Shown here: piece after piece, positions 1 to 12,426 of the stretch | How the letters are laid out: each line of letters begins with the position of its first letter | Position numbering within the stretch: the first letter of the stretch is position 1 | Source of the DNA: Paracentrotus lividus | Lineage: Eukaryota; Echinodermata; Echinoidea; Camarodonta; Echinidae | Length of the DNA: 64,000 nucleotides | Direction of reading: 5' to 3' | Assembly: GCA_940671915.1 (NCBI GenBank) | Contig: CALNVZ010000080.1 | Span: 470,503-534,502, forward strand | Position numbers and translations under genes: made by a program | The notes under the pieces: model-generated | Seen by the model: the letters and a program-made list of their open reading frames with translations, nothing else | Database searches by the model: none | What the model was told of the DNA's origin: nothing

Positions 1-59
1 ATTTTACATGATTATGAAAGAGAGATGAATATCTATCTATCTAGCTGCTTATCTACCCT

Positions 60-3000
60 TCTGTTTCCCTCCCTAAGTTTAAGATAGATTAGGAGCCCCT
101 AAGTTTAAGCTCAATTTGGCGCCAACTAATCATTTGGCGCCCCCTAAATGTTAGTTTGAATTGGCGCCATACACGTACGATTTAGGTGATTTGATGCCCC
201 TGGGAAAATGCAAAAATACACGTTACGTGTATTCAAATAAATTTAAATGTCTTGATGATTAGTATCCTACAATGCAAATTATGGTCAGAGTAAAAACACA
301 GGCGAGAGCGGAATTTTAATGTCTTTGAATGATTAGAAAACATGGCATTGCATGCGTTCCTCAGGAACACAATGTAATAACTCATTGGGAAAAGAAAAGA
401 TGCGAGCGCGTAGCGCGAGCCAAAATTTTACTATGTATATACAGACCAGGAGGAATTAAAAAAATTAGAGACCATATTTCAAATACCAAGCTGTTGCCCC
501 TTAGTTTCAGGCAAATTCGGCACACCTCCCTAACTTCAAAATTAAGTTGGAGCCCTAAGTTTAAGGTAAATTTGGCATCCCTAAGTCTCAGGACAATTTG
601 ACACCCCTATGTTTAAGCTCAATTTGGCGCCCCCTAAGATTTAGGTCAATTTGAAATGGCAAAAATGAATGTAACGTGAAATCCAAATTAAATTGGAAAT
701 TTGTTTTAATGGTTAGAAATTTCATAATGTAAAATTTTGGTAAGAAGGTAAAAACAGCAGGCGTAGCAGCAGCGTCGAACGGAAGTTTTGATGTATTCAA
801 ATGATTAGAAAAAGGACATTTGCATGCGTTCCTTCAGGTCAAACACAATGTAATAATCATTGGGGGAAAAAGATAGCGAGCGCGAAAGCACGAGCGAAAA
901 TTTTTGCTATGTTTATACGAGACCCGGATGCATGAATTTTGAAATTTGCTCTATCTATATAGAGACGCATTTTTTACAAACACTATTTGTTGCCCCCTCT
1001 TTAGTTTCAGGTAAATTCAGCGCCCCCTTTAGTTTCAAGACATTTGTGGCGCACCATATGAGGTAAGCTCAATTGGCGCCCCTACTTCTAAATCGATTTG
1101 AATCCCCTTAACTTCAATTCCAGTGCCTCCCATAAGTTTCAGGTTATGCTTGGCGCCCGTGAACGTGTAGCTCATATTTGACGCCCTAATGATTTTGTAC
1201 AATAATTTTGAAATGCAAAAAATAATAATATAAATAATATAAAAATAAGAAAGAAATAAATAAATAAATAAAGGTTAGTACGTGAAAAACAAGTAAATTT
1301 AATGGTTTTGACGGTTAGAATCCCATAATGTAAAATTCTGGTAAAGAGAGGAAAAACATAGGCGTGTGGCGAATCTAGGGAACAGAATTTTTGAATGCAT
1401 TGGGAATGATTTAGAAACAGGTCATTTTACGCGTTCCTCGACAACAACTGTGATAATAAATGGGAAAATGAATGATGCATAATGAAAACGTGAACAATCA
1501 AAAGGACAGTGTTATTTTTATACAGAGATGAATTACACGCACAGTTCCATCTACAGTGCACTAACGACAAGAAAGATCTTACGGGAAATGTGTGTACCTG
1601 GGTTATGAGACTCTCTCTAGCGTCTGACCGTCGATATCCGGTCGATAACAATGCCCTGAAATAAAGACGCGGTGTAAAAGGAGAGTGCAAGCCTGTGCAG
1701 TCAGGATCGGGAAGGTAATTTATCAATGGATATTTTTTTTTATGATATCAAAAACGCGGGGGAAAAATATTGAACACATCACAAAAGACAGTTAAAATCA
1801 TTGGAAAGGAAATTAATATAATTTACTTCGCTCAGCGTAACTAGGAAATCGATGCGACTGCTGAATTTTACAGAAAGCTTTTAGTGACTGCTGTTTGAGA
1901 ACCAAAATATCATTTTCCATCACGACACGAAAAGACGACCCAAAAATGACTAAAAATGGGAGATTTTTAAACTCAAAACGCGAGGGTTAGGGGTAAAAAA
2001 ATATTCTTTCCGCAAAGGTTTTTATCTTGTTTTTAATATACATTGAAACCTCATGAAACCTGTTGGAACTAGTAAATGACTTCTCGATTTTTTTTTTTAT
2101 TCCAGTAAATAGATTAAAAAAAAGAATCCCGTTTTTCGGGCTTGCTGTCCATTGCAATCGGTGCGTGGAAAATGTTTTTTCATAGAAAGGAGCCCCAAAC
2201 GTTTTCATATGCGACAGCGAAGCGGCGAGCGAAAATTTGCTATGTATATACATCACCAGGGAGGCATGGAATTTTAAAATTTTGTCTATTTCCTAGATAG
2301 GAGACCATTTAAGACCCCTTCTGTTTTTTTTGTGTGTGTGTTTGGGGCCCCTTTAGTTTCAGGTAAATAGGATATAGTTGGAGCCAACTAAGTTTAAGAT
2401 AAATTTTGGCACCGTTGCTAAATGCTCAGGTCAATTTAGGCGCCCCTACATTTGAGCTCAATTGGCGTCCTTTAATTTAAGATCAATTTTGGCACCCCCT
2501 TAACTTCAGGTTAAATCAGCGCCTTTAAAGTCTCAAGTTTAAGTTCAGCGCCCTTAATGTTTTAAGATCATTTTTGTGCCCCTACATTTGATCTAATTGG
2601 CGGCCCCTCTAGGTTTAAGTTCGATTTTGGCGCCCCTAAATTTAAGGTCGATTTTGCGGCTGCCTAGTTTTAGGTCGATTTGCGCCCCTCGCTAAATCTA
2701 CTAGGGTCGTTTAGCGCCTTTAAGTTTAAGTTAGTCGATTTGGCGCCCCCATCTAAGTTTCGGTCAATTTGGCGCCCCACGTTAAGCTAATTTTGGCGCC
2801 CCTCTAAATTTAAGTTTGATTTGGCGGCCCCGTACAATTTAAAGGTCGAATTTTAGAGCCGCTAAGTTTAAGGTCGATTGGCGTCCCCACCTATGTTGAA
2901 GGTCAAATTTGGCGCCCATAAAAATTATGCTTAAGCTCAATTGTGGCGCGCGCCTTAAGTTTAATGGTCCATTCGGCACCTCCTAAGTTTAATTGGCCGT

Positions 3001-3470
3001 TGCTATGTTTACTGTCGAGTTGGCGCCCTATTTTTTTAAGGGCGCCTCCTCCCTTCCCCTTTTTCAGATTTGGCGCCCTTACTTAGTTTTAAGGTCGACA
3101 TTCGGCGCCCCTAAAGTTTTAATATCAATTAGGGCCGCCTCAGCTTCAGGTCAATTTGGAGGCCCCATCCTCAAGTTTCGGGTCAATTTGGCCGCCCCGT
3201 TACGTTCAACGCTCAATAATATTTGGCTGAAGTCCAGACCGTAGTTTAATGTCGACTTTGGCGCCCCCTAAATTTAAAGTCAATTTGGCAGCCCCTAAGT
3301 TTAAGGTCAATTTGGCACCCCTCCTTAGTTTACTGTGTTTTGGGCACCCCTACCCTAAAATCAAGGTCGATTTGAAGCTCGCCACCCCCTCCCTAAAATT
3401 AAGTCGATTTGGCGCCTGCTAATAGTTGAAGGTCAATTTGGGCGCCTCTTAGTTTACCTGTCGATTTTGG
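60..3470. repeat. Decayed minisatellite, TTTGGCGCCCCTAAGTTTAAGG type
   Basis: Dozens of imperfect copies of a ~25-35 bp unit, roughly TTTGGCGCCCCTAAGTTTAAGG followed by TCAA, run through this stretch, densest from 2340 to 3470. Units vary in length and have many substitutions. Two interruptions (about 1200-2280) hold AT-rich sequence without the unit. No gene is visible; the short open frames here are repeat-derived and share no domain. I do not recognise the family. It is an old tandem array by its divergence, and the palindromic GGCGCC core recurs in most units. Confidence 0.8.
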
Positions 3471-3910
3471 CCCCCCCCCCTGCCATTTTATTCGAGGGCA
3501 CCCCCTTCCCCTCCTCCTTTTTTCCCTTCTTCTTCTCTCTTCGTGCTCTCTCTTTTTCTTTTCTTCCTCTTTTTCCCCCTTTCTTCCCTTCCTTTCCCTT
3601 TTTCCCTTTCCTCTTTTTTCTCGCTTTTTTTCTTTTTTTTTCTCTTTCCTTTTTCTCCCTGTTTTTCTTCACTCTTTTCGGCGCCACCCTGCGCGCCCCC
3701 TGCGCGCACCGCCGGGGGCCGGGCCCGTAAAGCCCCCCACCCGAATAACCGCGCAATGTTTATTCCTTCTCTTTATTTTCATTTTTCCTTTCTTTTTCTT
3801 CTTTCTCTCCTTTTCCCTCTTTTCTTCCTTTATCTCCTCCTTGTTCTCTTTCTTCTTTTTTTTTTTGGGGGGGGGGGGGAGGGGGCTCGGGCCACGTCGG
3901 CCCCCCTCCT
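3471..3910. repeat. Polypyrimidine low-complexity tract
   Basis: About 400 bp of almost pure C/T on the plus strand, interrupted by a short GC-rich piece near 3680-3740, ending in a T-run followed by a G-run near 3860-3890. Open frames exist on both strands only because the composition avoids stops (Phe/Leu/Ser-rich on plus, Lys/Arg/Glu-rich on minus). I regard none as a gene. Confidence 0.85.
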
Positions 3911-4210
3911 GGATCCGCCCTGTTGCATAATGGTATGCGTAGTTTTAAAAAAAAGTTATGAAAAAAAATGATTGACTTTTAATTATTAAGGCCTACATGT
4001 TTATAAATGGATCAACTGGCTCAAGTCTCCTATAATTCCAAATTACTGGGAGGGGAGTTCCTGGCCGCCAAAAACGAGGATTAAAAGATTATGTTCATTT
4101 TACAAATTCATGTTCTATTTATTGAGATTAAGATCTCTTTCACTATTCGGAATACCAATCGGTGGTATCGCAATCGAACGCATCAACTCATAAGAACATT
4201 CATTTAGAGG
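3911..4210. other. Nothing recognisable
   Basis: AT-rich sequence between the polypyrimidine tract and the start of the first 7.36 kb copy. I see no gene, repeat end or RNA. Confidence 0.5.
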
Positions 4211-4483
4211 AAATCGATGGATAACCTAGAAAATTGCAGGGTTTTGATATGAAAGATTAAGGGCCTTGTATGGGGTTCATCTTATGTCAGTATTCAATTA
4301 AATTCTCTGTTTATATTTTATATAAAACATATTTTACAGGATTTACTCTGTAGGCCTACATCGACGAACTGGCCCCGCTATTAGGTCAATTAATTTAATT
4401 GCACCTGTTGGACAAGGTACAATAAACTGTCCTCATTGGTCAAACCTTCCCAACTTTTATGACGTTATGATTTTGTTATATCT

Positions 4484-4930
4484 CAGCGTTGCCAGCCGTA
4501 CGATAGTTATCGTATTTGTACGATAATTTGACCCTCTGTACGATGTACGATCAATAATTTCAAAAAATGGCAAATGTACGATAATTTTACAGATTTCATC
4601 AGATAACACTAATCTATAGGCAAAATCAGTGAAAACTGGCCAGTAAAACAAGAAAAGTCCTGCAAGTTCTGGGGGCTCCGCCCCAGACCCCCACCCATAA
4701 ACATTATGGAAGATTCCCTGATTCGCAAATGTTTATAACGTGTTTTTCTATTCAAAGTTCCGGGGGCTCTTTTGGCAGTTGCCGGGCTTGCAGTTGGAGC
4801 TCATTACCCAAATAGAGAGGGATTTTCTGTAAATTGCCTTTGAATCTTGCATGTACGATAATTTTGGCTAAAAATCGATAATTTGGAGGCTCTGATACGA
4901 TAATCTGACTTCTTGAACCTGGCAACGCTG
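4484..4930. mobile_element. MITE with CAGCGTTGCCAG ends (copy A), hAT-like ends
   Basis: Begins CAGCGTTGCCAG and ends CTGGCAACGCTG, a 12 bp terminal inverted repeat. The inside is rich in the subterminal motif GTACGATAAT in both orientations (for example 4527, 4576, 4854), typical of transposase-binding subterminal repeats. No transposase is encoded. CAG ends suggest hAT, but I could not read a clear 8 bp target duplication. Confidence 0.65.
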
Positions 4931-5080
4931 AACCATTCCTCTCACACTCATCATCTCGCCTGCGCACTGTATACACAACATGGAAGATTGCAGATCGACG
5001 AAGCAGATTTGAGACGATTGATCCGCTACTTCATGTTGACGGATTGGTTGGCTAATTGAAATCAGAACAAGTCAACTGGG
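4931..5080 (+). other. Possible non-coding first exon (copy A)
   Basis: Directly after the MITE lies a GC-richer stretch containing CGCCTGCGCACTG (an NRF-1-like core), then sequence up to AACTGGG followed by GTAAGACC, a good splice donor at 5081. The only ATG (4980) opens a ten-codon frame. It could be a 5' untranslated exon splicing to the acceptor at 24654, since the rest of the repeat unit resembles the intron upstream of that exon. There is no transcript support; this is inference only. Confidence 0.25.
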
Positions 5081-5940
5081 GTAAGACCTGTTTAAGTAAA
5101 ATTGTCATTTTATTGAAAATTGTATTATTCATCAAGTTGCGCATCACGCAGTCCATCCATCACAATGGTCGTAGTGATTTACCGGTATTTACCCCTAACT
5201 ATACACAGCCCCGTCGCTGGGGACTGGTCTGTTTAATTTACCCCTAGTACCACGCCATGGGGACGGGGTGGGCTCCCGCTCCTTTGCCATTCTACCACCG
5301 CTCTCTGTTTATCCAAAATTCTCAACTGGCTGTAGGGTAGGGTATGCATGTTGACCTATGTTGACCTAGATAATCGGCACAGAGCTAAAGCTGCATTACC
5401 ACAATGAGGCTGCGTCTGCTTGTTACATCCAATTTGAGATTATGTGTCTGGAAATAACTATAACTAGACCCCTATGTTATTTACTTGTTGGTTTATTTCA
5501 CTTATATTAATCTAGGCCTACCCAGAAAGCAATTAAATGCTGTAAGTGAATGACCAGGGGCTATGGTTTTAAGTCCTATCCCAAGGACTTTGTACAGTTT
5601 GGAGGCCATTGATTAATGTCTTTACAAGGGATAAGTGCGTCAACTTCGTTCCGAAAGGAGATCTTACAGTTTACAATTTCACAAACTTATTATTTTATTG
5701 TCAACTGATTTTTAAGACCTGCTAAGTTTCAATGCAAGAAAATATTCTTAAAATGATTGTAGTGACTATAATAAATAATATGGGGAAATTTGTTGTGGCC
5801 TCTGTTTGAGATCTTTTTTATTTCATAACATAATTTATAGATTAGATCCAGCCTCGATATGTTCATATGCTAAGACAAAGATATATCTTCTAACATGGTA
5901 AAATAGGGTACCTACATGTATCTGAAGAGTGAACATATCC

Positions 5941-6155
5941 GGGGGGGGGGTCACTCAAACAAAAAAGTGCTACCCATGCGTGTCCTGCTGAAAACACCCT
6001 ATTTTTATGAAAATGACAATTGAAATAAAAAAAAACCTATTTTAAGGAAAGCGTCGTCGCCGCCGAAAGGCTGAAAACAGACCCTTTCAACGCTTTTGGG
6101 GACACACATGCGTAGCACATCATGTGGTGAGTGACCCCCCCCCCCCCCCGGGAAA
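5941..6155. mobile_element. G-tract-ended MITE (copy A)
   Basis: Starts with a run of G followed by TCACTCA and ends TGAGTGAC followed by a run of C and GGGAAA, an inverted repeat. The flanks repeat roughly CATATCC. The diverged copy at 19131-19160 has the uninterrupted site (GAACATATCCCTCCGG), so this is an insertion that arose after the older duplication. Internal sequence is short and non-coding. Confidence 0.7.
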
Positions 6156-7815
6156 CATATCCTCCGGCCAAGCTTTTTATACTTTTACTTTTAAAATATC
6201 CTGTTGTTAGAGATTTTCAGTTATAATGAGGAAGTTGTTGTCAAGGGTGCACATATTACCCCCCCCCCCCCTCAAAAACCAAACCAAACCAAAACATTAC
6301 AATTTCAACTTATTCGTTTCGATTTAGTTTAGGGCAATTGGATACCTGCATAGGGGCATGCTGGCAGCCCCCCCCCCCTGCTCCCAATTTTACAAAGTCA
6401 TATTACAAGTGAAAAGTGCCATTTTTATTGTGATTGCAACATTGTAATCGATTCCATTAATACTGATTATGACTCATTCTATAGGAGAAGTGTCAAAAGA
6501 AAAATATCTAAAGAGATCCCATTGATGTAAAGATATAATATGAATGGCTATGTTTCATAGGGATCATGTATTAGGCCATTCAGGTCAAATGCAGGTTGAA
6601 CTTGTAGTGATATTTCTCACTAGCTTGCAACTGTGGGTTGTTCATTCAAGCATGAAGCCAAATATACCATTAATATCAATACTCTAAATTGTATCATGGA
6701 AAAACCCGCTCCTGGCATATTACAAAAGGGGATATCTTTGTAAAGTGGGCGCCATTTTAATGCAAAGTGAATGCATGCTTCTTTGTACTGGAATTTGTTT
6801 AATTACTTCTTTGAAAGTTTTTTCTCAACACCAGACATAAACCAGCAGCTGTATTTAGTCAAATACTCTTCTGATTATAATTAGTCTATAGATCCTCTTA
6901 TTCATATTGCTGTTATCAATTGCTATGGATTCTAGTTATTTTTCTTGCTTCTTATAACTGTAAATTTACTTCATATTCTAAAGTAAGATATTTTATATGG
7001 TCTACAAGTATGTTAGTAACTAGTGTTAAAGGATGTTAGTAACATTGAACGATATTCAAATTGCAATTATATGATTTAGCTCATTTTGCAAACATAATTA
7101 TAAACACTTAGATCAGTCTGGATCTCTTCAAAATTGCAAGCTAATTGCTTGCTCTACCTTGAATATCAATGATTCATACTCAAATTTTAAACCCATCCCG
7201 AATGGGTTATAAACCATGTGCTTTTCAACAACCACAACATAACCCCATTTCCTGTTGTGTAGTTCCCCGCCCTAGCGGCCTGCTGAGATTCCAACAGAGG
7301 TAGTACATTGACTGGTGTCAGCTGTATGCTATCATTGCTGTTACACTGTTTTAAGGTAGAAACGACTTCCATTTGATAAATTCAGTAGTTTGTTTTTACT
7401 GTTGGAGCAATATAATTTTATTAATATTGATCGATCTAATTGCTCTTGTTTTTAAAGTTACCAATCCTTTTAAACCTTTAAAGCAGTGTGCAATAGTCAA
7501 CTTACTCCAGAAATACCTTCCAAATAATTATTTCTTAGCATAATTGATAGAATTACCGATTAGCGAAAAAATGGTGGATCTTCCTTCAAGTAATTCTGAG
7601 GCATGTGCAGACATTTTTTAAAGTCGTCTCCTGACCAATGCAGCCCAAGTCAAATTAGATAATAAGGTAAGGGGGGGGCATATTATAACAAAAGGGCATG
7701 GAGTTCTGTACCAAACGAACATTTTTATCAAAAATATATACACACGTACATGCATAAGTGTGCATACTACCCACTTGTTATCATTGACAATTTTCCTTTC
7801 CATGCAAGATCAATA

Positions 7816-8442
7816 CAGTCCGTGTAAAAAAAAGGTATCACGGGAAAAATAATTGGTGTAAATCTCTTTATAATGTTGTTTGTTTGTACCAAATTAAATC
7901 CGGAAGATTTTCTTGCTGATGCGCTTTGTCCTGGATATCATGGTATCTAGGTGGTGGGGGGGCAAGGGGGGGCATGTGCCCCGGGCAGAGCTTCAGGGGG
8001 GCGCAAAAAAAGGAAAGGAAAAAAAAAAAGGGGGCGGGGGGGGGGGGCGCAAAGTCAACAATTGCCCCGGGTGCACTTGACCTAGATACGCCACTGCCTG
8101 TATAATTTGCTTTCATAAAACAAAAGTTATGCTAAGTTTTGTACAAGAAACAGGAACAAATCGAAATTATGCACTTCTATTGTTCTGGAGCGCTGAATTC
8201 ACGGTCATTATGCGAAATCATACACAAAGGCATGGGACGGGGTGCGAAAAAAAGGATTTTTCTTGATTGTAGAAAATTAGTCATATCTCCAAAAATATTG
8301 CACTATTAATGTGATGAAAAAAATTGCAGAAGAAAGTTTGATTTTCCTGCTTTATGAAAGAACTAAACAATACCAGGTTGTGATTAATCTTCATACTATA
8401 AAAAAATGTTTTCCACTTGTACCATTTATTTGACACAGACTG
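7816..8442. mobile_element. TA-flanked MITE, CAGTCTGTGT ends (copy A)
   Basis: Left end CAGTCCGTGT, right end ACACAGACTG, both next to TA dinucleotides, with about 30 bp of imperfect inverted repeat that includes ATGGTAC. CAGT ends with TA duplication fit a Tc1/mariner-type non-autonomous element. It contains a second element nested at 7939-8096. The diverged unit at 21660-21720 lacks it. Confidence 0.75.
7939..8096. mobile_element. Nested hAT-like MITE (copy A)
   Basis: Inserted inside the TA-flanked MITE. The right end reads CTAGATACGCCACTG; the left end is altered by a few bases. It consists mostly of G- and A-rich runs, so the apparent open frames across it are compositional. Copy B shows the clean boundaries. 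Confidence 0.65.
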
Positions 8443-9288
8443 TATAATTGAATAAGAACATGGTAGCAGGACATTTATTTTAGGATAAAAGTTATGAAAA
8501 TTCATGATTATTTACATAGTCGTAGGTGAACCACAATAAACCTGACTAATTAATATCCACATGAATTTGTTAAACTGTATATTGTGATGTGATTGTTATA
8601 TGAGTTAATTGACTGGCATACAAAATGTTCCTATAACTTTGTTTTGAATACCCTCTATTTTCAATTCAATCCATCCTTATTTTTATGTCACTATTTGTGT
8701 TCTCTTTTGTAATTCTTGACTGCAATTTTTGAATTTTGTCAATAAAAAAATTTAATCAATACCTAAGGCTAAGCTCAAGCATTTGAAATAAATAAGTTAT
8801 ATATATATTAATGATTTTCTGGGAATTTTGTATTTAGTGGAGAAAAATTCCGCAAAATAAATAGCCTATGTAATCTGAGTCTCAATTTGACAGAGCTTTT
8901 CAATCTTTGGCTGAACAGGTACTATAATAAATTTAATCCAAAATTTTGCATTTAACCTGAACACATCAGCAAATGAACCAATATGAGGAGATACAATGAA
9001 GGCCTATTTAAATTGATTCATTCTAATTTACATTTGGCTACAACTACTGGTTGAGCTTTAAGGTCGAGGTAAAGGCAGGATGAATTTGTCGCTATCCAAA
9101 TAGGATAAGGGTCATTCCATCGGGTTGGGGCAATTTCTGTGACATGGAAGCTCAAAAATAAAAGTGTTTCAAATGAAATGAAACAATCATTGGAAGTTAG
9201 CTACATTACCACTTCAATAAATTCCATTTGTATTTTGTAAATCGACCTTTTCATTCTAGAGTAATCAGAGCTACCAGATGTTATAAAA
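8443..9288. other. AT-rich sequence without a gene (copy A)
   Basis: AT-rich DNA between the TA-flanked MITE and the CCACCGTTAC element. Around 8610-8700 it resembles the intron just upstream of the gene 1 exon at 24655. No coding potential is seen. Confidence 0.5.
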
Positions 9289-9290
9289 TA

Positions 9291-10670
9291 CCACCGTTAC
9301 AGGGGACATTTTTTTCAGGATTTGCTTCATTTCTCTCTCCAAGCATCAATTTCAAGTCCTCAGTCTTCATCATATCACACAAGCATAATCCATACAATAT
9401 TTCTACTGACTTGAATGGTTATTTCCGACAATTCAAAGCTGATTATGAAAGCAATGTGTATGTGAATGTAATCCATTTCTCCTGTGCCCTCATGTTGTGA
9501 CCTCCCATTTATAATTTTTTTCCTGAATTCTTGAAAATTAAACTTACTGAAATGATTGCACCTGAGAGAGTAAGGGAAATGATGTCTTCTTATATTGAAA
9601 TTGATTTCAGTTGGAATCTCCAACAATTTTCTGATGAAGGTAGGCCCTCTTTAAGGAATACCACCGTTACAGGGGACATCATGTCCCTGTAACGGAGGTT
9701 CATTATTATCTGATAGCCATTGCATGCAGAAGTTATTTAAAAATTAATACATTAAATACATTGTGTAAGGCAATAATTTCATTATAATTACTAATAATAT
9801 TCTTTGAATATATTGAAATCAGTTAGAACTGTAAATTGTTATGCGAAATGCATAGCTAATGAACATTTCAGGTATGATCAACAAAATTGGTAATTTGGAC
9901 ATGCAATTATACCAGAGTTTAAGGCGTAAATAAATAAAGGCAGAATACAGAGGACTCAAGGTGAGGTAGATGTATTACACACTAGATAATTGACATACTT
10001 TTGATATTGACGAGGTCCACATGGGAGAAATGTGAACCATTTTTTCCAATCAGATCATGAAATGTCATTCCAACATAAAAATGAGTACATGGGACCGTAG
10101 TGTAAAATAAATGGCCAATTCACCATTTCTTTGCATGATAAAATCAGTAAAATTGAAATTTATATCACAAGGAGGCAATATGGTAATCCCACAGACCTCA
10201 TTTCTTTGAAATATCAATAAATCATGGTACTTATGCTATTGCAAAGGAGGAAAATGTTTCATTTTTTGTACCACCGTTACAGCTAGGGACATCAGCGTTA
10301 AAAACGCCCCTAAATCGTCCACGGGTGTGCTGACTCAATTTTTTTAGTCTCCCCCCGAAGACATTTTACATACGTAACTATAGCTCCCCCCAAAGAGCTG
10401 CTGATATCTTTCATTTTCGAGATCAAAGACGGAGTTTGAACCACCGTTACAAAATACAGGGGGACATCACGATCAAATTTGGGACATGACACATATTTTT
10501 CTTGTTCTTTTTACGTCTATCAAACCAAGGTTTCCTATGATAATATTTCTATGACCAGCCTCTTTCTTTCCCCGATGGCAGCATGAGATTAGTGCAATCT
10601 ATTTTTGAATAAAATGTCACTATACCTCAGTTACAATAAATCTGAAGGGGGACAACTCTTGTAACGGTGG
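9291..10670. mobile_element. 1.38 kb element with CCACCGTTAC ends and internal copies of the end motif (copy A)
   Basis: Left end CCACCGTTACAGGGGACA and right end TGTCCCCC...TTGTAACGGTGG are inverted, each bordered by TA. The same terminal motif recurs inside at 9661, 10271 and 10441 on plus and at about 9683 on minus. The 9661 and 9683 copies face each other as a ~38 bp palindrome. No transposase frame is visible. It is a non-autonomous DNA transposon of unassigned family (TA borders hint at Tc1/mariner-like). Confidence 0.75.
9661..9698. repeat. Palindrome of two transposon-end motifs
   Basis: CCACCGTTACAGGGGACAT is followed at once by CATGTCCCTGTAACGGAGG, its near-perfect reverse complement. 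This sits inside the 1.38 kb element, looks like two element ends abutting, and would form a strong hairpin. Confidence 0.8.
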
Positions 10671-11280
10671 TATGGCCTAACTTTGGATTTAATTTTTACA
10701 GCTACTGTTAGCTTTTGCCAAGAAACCTTCTGTACTTTTAAACATCATTATATTGCCTGGTAAAAAACAACTACAGAGTGATATGGCTAAGTCATCGACT
10801 TTTGCTGATAATTATATCTGAAAATTACATGTTTTCATGTCACACTTGGTACCCTCTAAAAATGAGGGGACAACAGGAAATAAAGGCACACAAACACTTA
10901 TCATTTTTTTTTAACACAGAATTTTTCCATCATAAGATCAAATAAACACTTGCCTTCAAATAGAACCTTCTTACAATATAATTTAAAAAACAACAAATTC
11001 AGAATAATACAAGATATGTGGGATGTACACAAAAATATGCTGTTGCCCCAACCCTGTGGAATGACCCATAAATAAAGTCTAATTTTGCAGTCATATAATA
11101 TAGGTCCAATTTTAACTTTAGGGATGGATGCAGTATGGAAGGGACCTTCAATTGTCTGGTCTGGGTCAGAGGGCATTTGAGGTCAAAAGAATATCTTTTA
11201 ATGACTGAAACATTTGTTGTAAATTCTGCCATTATCAGTCCAGATTACAGTTTTTCTAAAAACTTGACATGTAAGCCTAG
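10671..11280. other. AT-rich sequence without a gene (copy A)
   Basis: Sequence between the CCACCGTTAC element and the next diverged copy of the ancestral unit (starting about 11281). Short frames here differ between copies A and B, so I see no gene. Confidence 0.5.
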
Positions 11281-11827
11281 ATAGATTTGTTATTTACTTG
11301 TCGATTTATTTCACTTGAAGGCTAAGGAAGCAATTAGATGCTAAGTAACCAAGGAGATATTACAGTGAACAACTCCTTGATATAACCAACTAGGGTATGG
11401 CTTTAAGTCCTATCCCAAGAACTTGGAACAGTATGTATTGGATCAAAGGGCATGAGTGTATCAACTTAGTTGTGAAAAGAAGAAAATCCTGTTTACCATT
11501 TACCATTACCTTTTCATGAAATTATAAATTTGGTGTCAACTGATATCTAAGACCTGCTAAATAAAATCGTGGATAACCTAGAAAATTGCAGGGTTTTGAT
11601 ATTTGAAAATTAAGGGCCTTGAGGGTTCATCTTTATGTCAGTATTCAATTAATTACTCTGTTTATATTTTATATAAACAATATTTTACAGGATTTCTCTG
11701 TAGGCCTACATCACGAATGCCCGCTATTGGTCAATTATTTTATTTGCACCTGTTGGACAAGGTACAATAAACTGTCCTCATTGGTCAAACCTTCCCACTT
11801 TTATGACGTTATGATTTTGTTATATCT

Positions 11828-12278
11828 CAGCGTTCTGGCTCTGCCCATCCAATGTCGATAGTTATCGTATTGTACGATAATTTGACCCTCTGTACGATGT
11901 ACGATCATAATTTCAAAAAATGGCAAATGTACGATAATTTTACAGATTTCATCAGATAACACTAATCTATAGGCAAAATCAGTGAAAACTGGCCAGTAAA
12001 ACAAGAAAAGTCCTGCAAGTTTCTGGGGGCTCCCCCAGACCCCACCCATAAACATTATGGAAGATTCCCTGATTCGCAAATGTTTATCGTGTTTTTTCTA
12101 TTCAAGTTCCGGGGGCTCTTTTGGCGTTGCCGGGCTTTGCAGTTGGAGCTCATTACCCAAATAGAGAGGGATTTTCTGTAAATTGCCTTTGAATCTTGCA
12201 TGTACGATAATTTTGGCTAAAAATCGATAATTGGAGGCTCTTGATACGATAATCTGACTTCTTGAACCTGCAACGCTG
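11828..12278. mobile_element. MITE with CAGCGTTGCCAG ends (copy B)
   Basis: Counterpart of 4484-4930 in the second 7.36 kb copy, with the left end altered (CAGCGTTCTGGC). The internal GTACGATAAT motifs are kept. Confidence 0.6.
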
Positions 12279-12426
12279 AACCATTCCTCTCACACTCATC
12301 ATCTCGCCTGCGCACTGTATACAAACATGGAAGATTGCAGATCGACGAAGCAGATTTGAGACGATTGATCGCTACTTCATGTTGACGGATTGGTTGGCTA
12401 ATTGAAATCAGAACAAGTCAACTGGG
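12279..12426 (+). other. Possible non-coding first exon (copy B)
   Basis: Second copy of the candidate first exon, with the same CGCCTGCGCACTG core and the same GGG/GTAAGACC donor at 12427. If real, gene 1 would have duplicated first exons or alternative promoters. Confidence 0.25.

Larger units (their letters stand above)
4211..11573. repeat. 7.36 kb head-to-tail duplication, copy A
   Basis: From about 4211 (AAATCG, then GGATAACCTAGAAAATTGCA) to about 11573, this segment matches 11574-18938 almost base for base. Differences are mainly one- or two-base indels, often in homopolymers, with few substitutions. The junction at 11570-11580 joins sequence that elsewhere (18930-18945) runs on differently, with only the short AAAT/AAATCG in common. 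The copy contains a CAGCGTTGCC-ended MITE, a possible first exon, a G-tract MITE, a TA-type MITE with a nested 8-bp-TSD element, and a 1.38 kb CCACCGTTAC element. It may be a real tandem duplication or two haplotypes placed in series. Confidence 0.85.

Noticed and set aside
3454-3971. Lys/Arg-rich or Phe/Leu-rich proteins over the polypyrimidine tract
   Set aside because: Composition alone removes stop codons on both strands; no domain, no splice signals, no conservation.
7868-8116. Pro-rich minus-strand protein and its plus-strand equivalent at 15291-15608
   Set aside because: They span the G-rich nested MITE and differ between the two duplicate copies.
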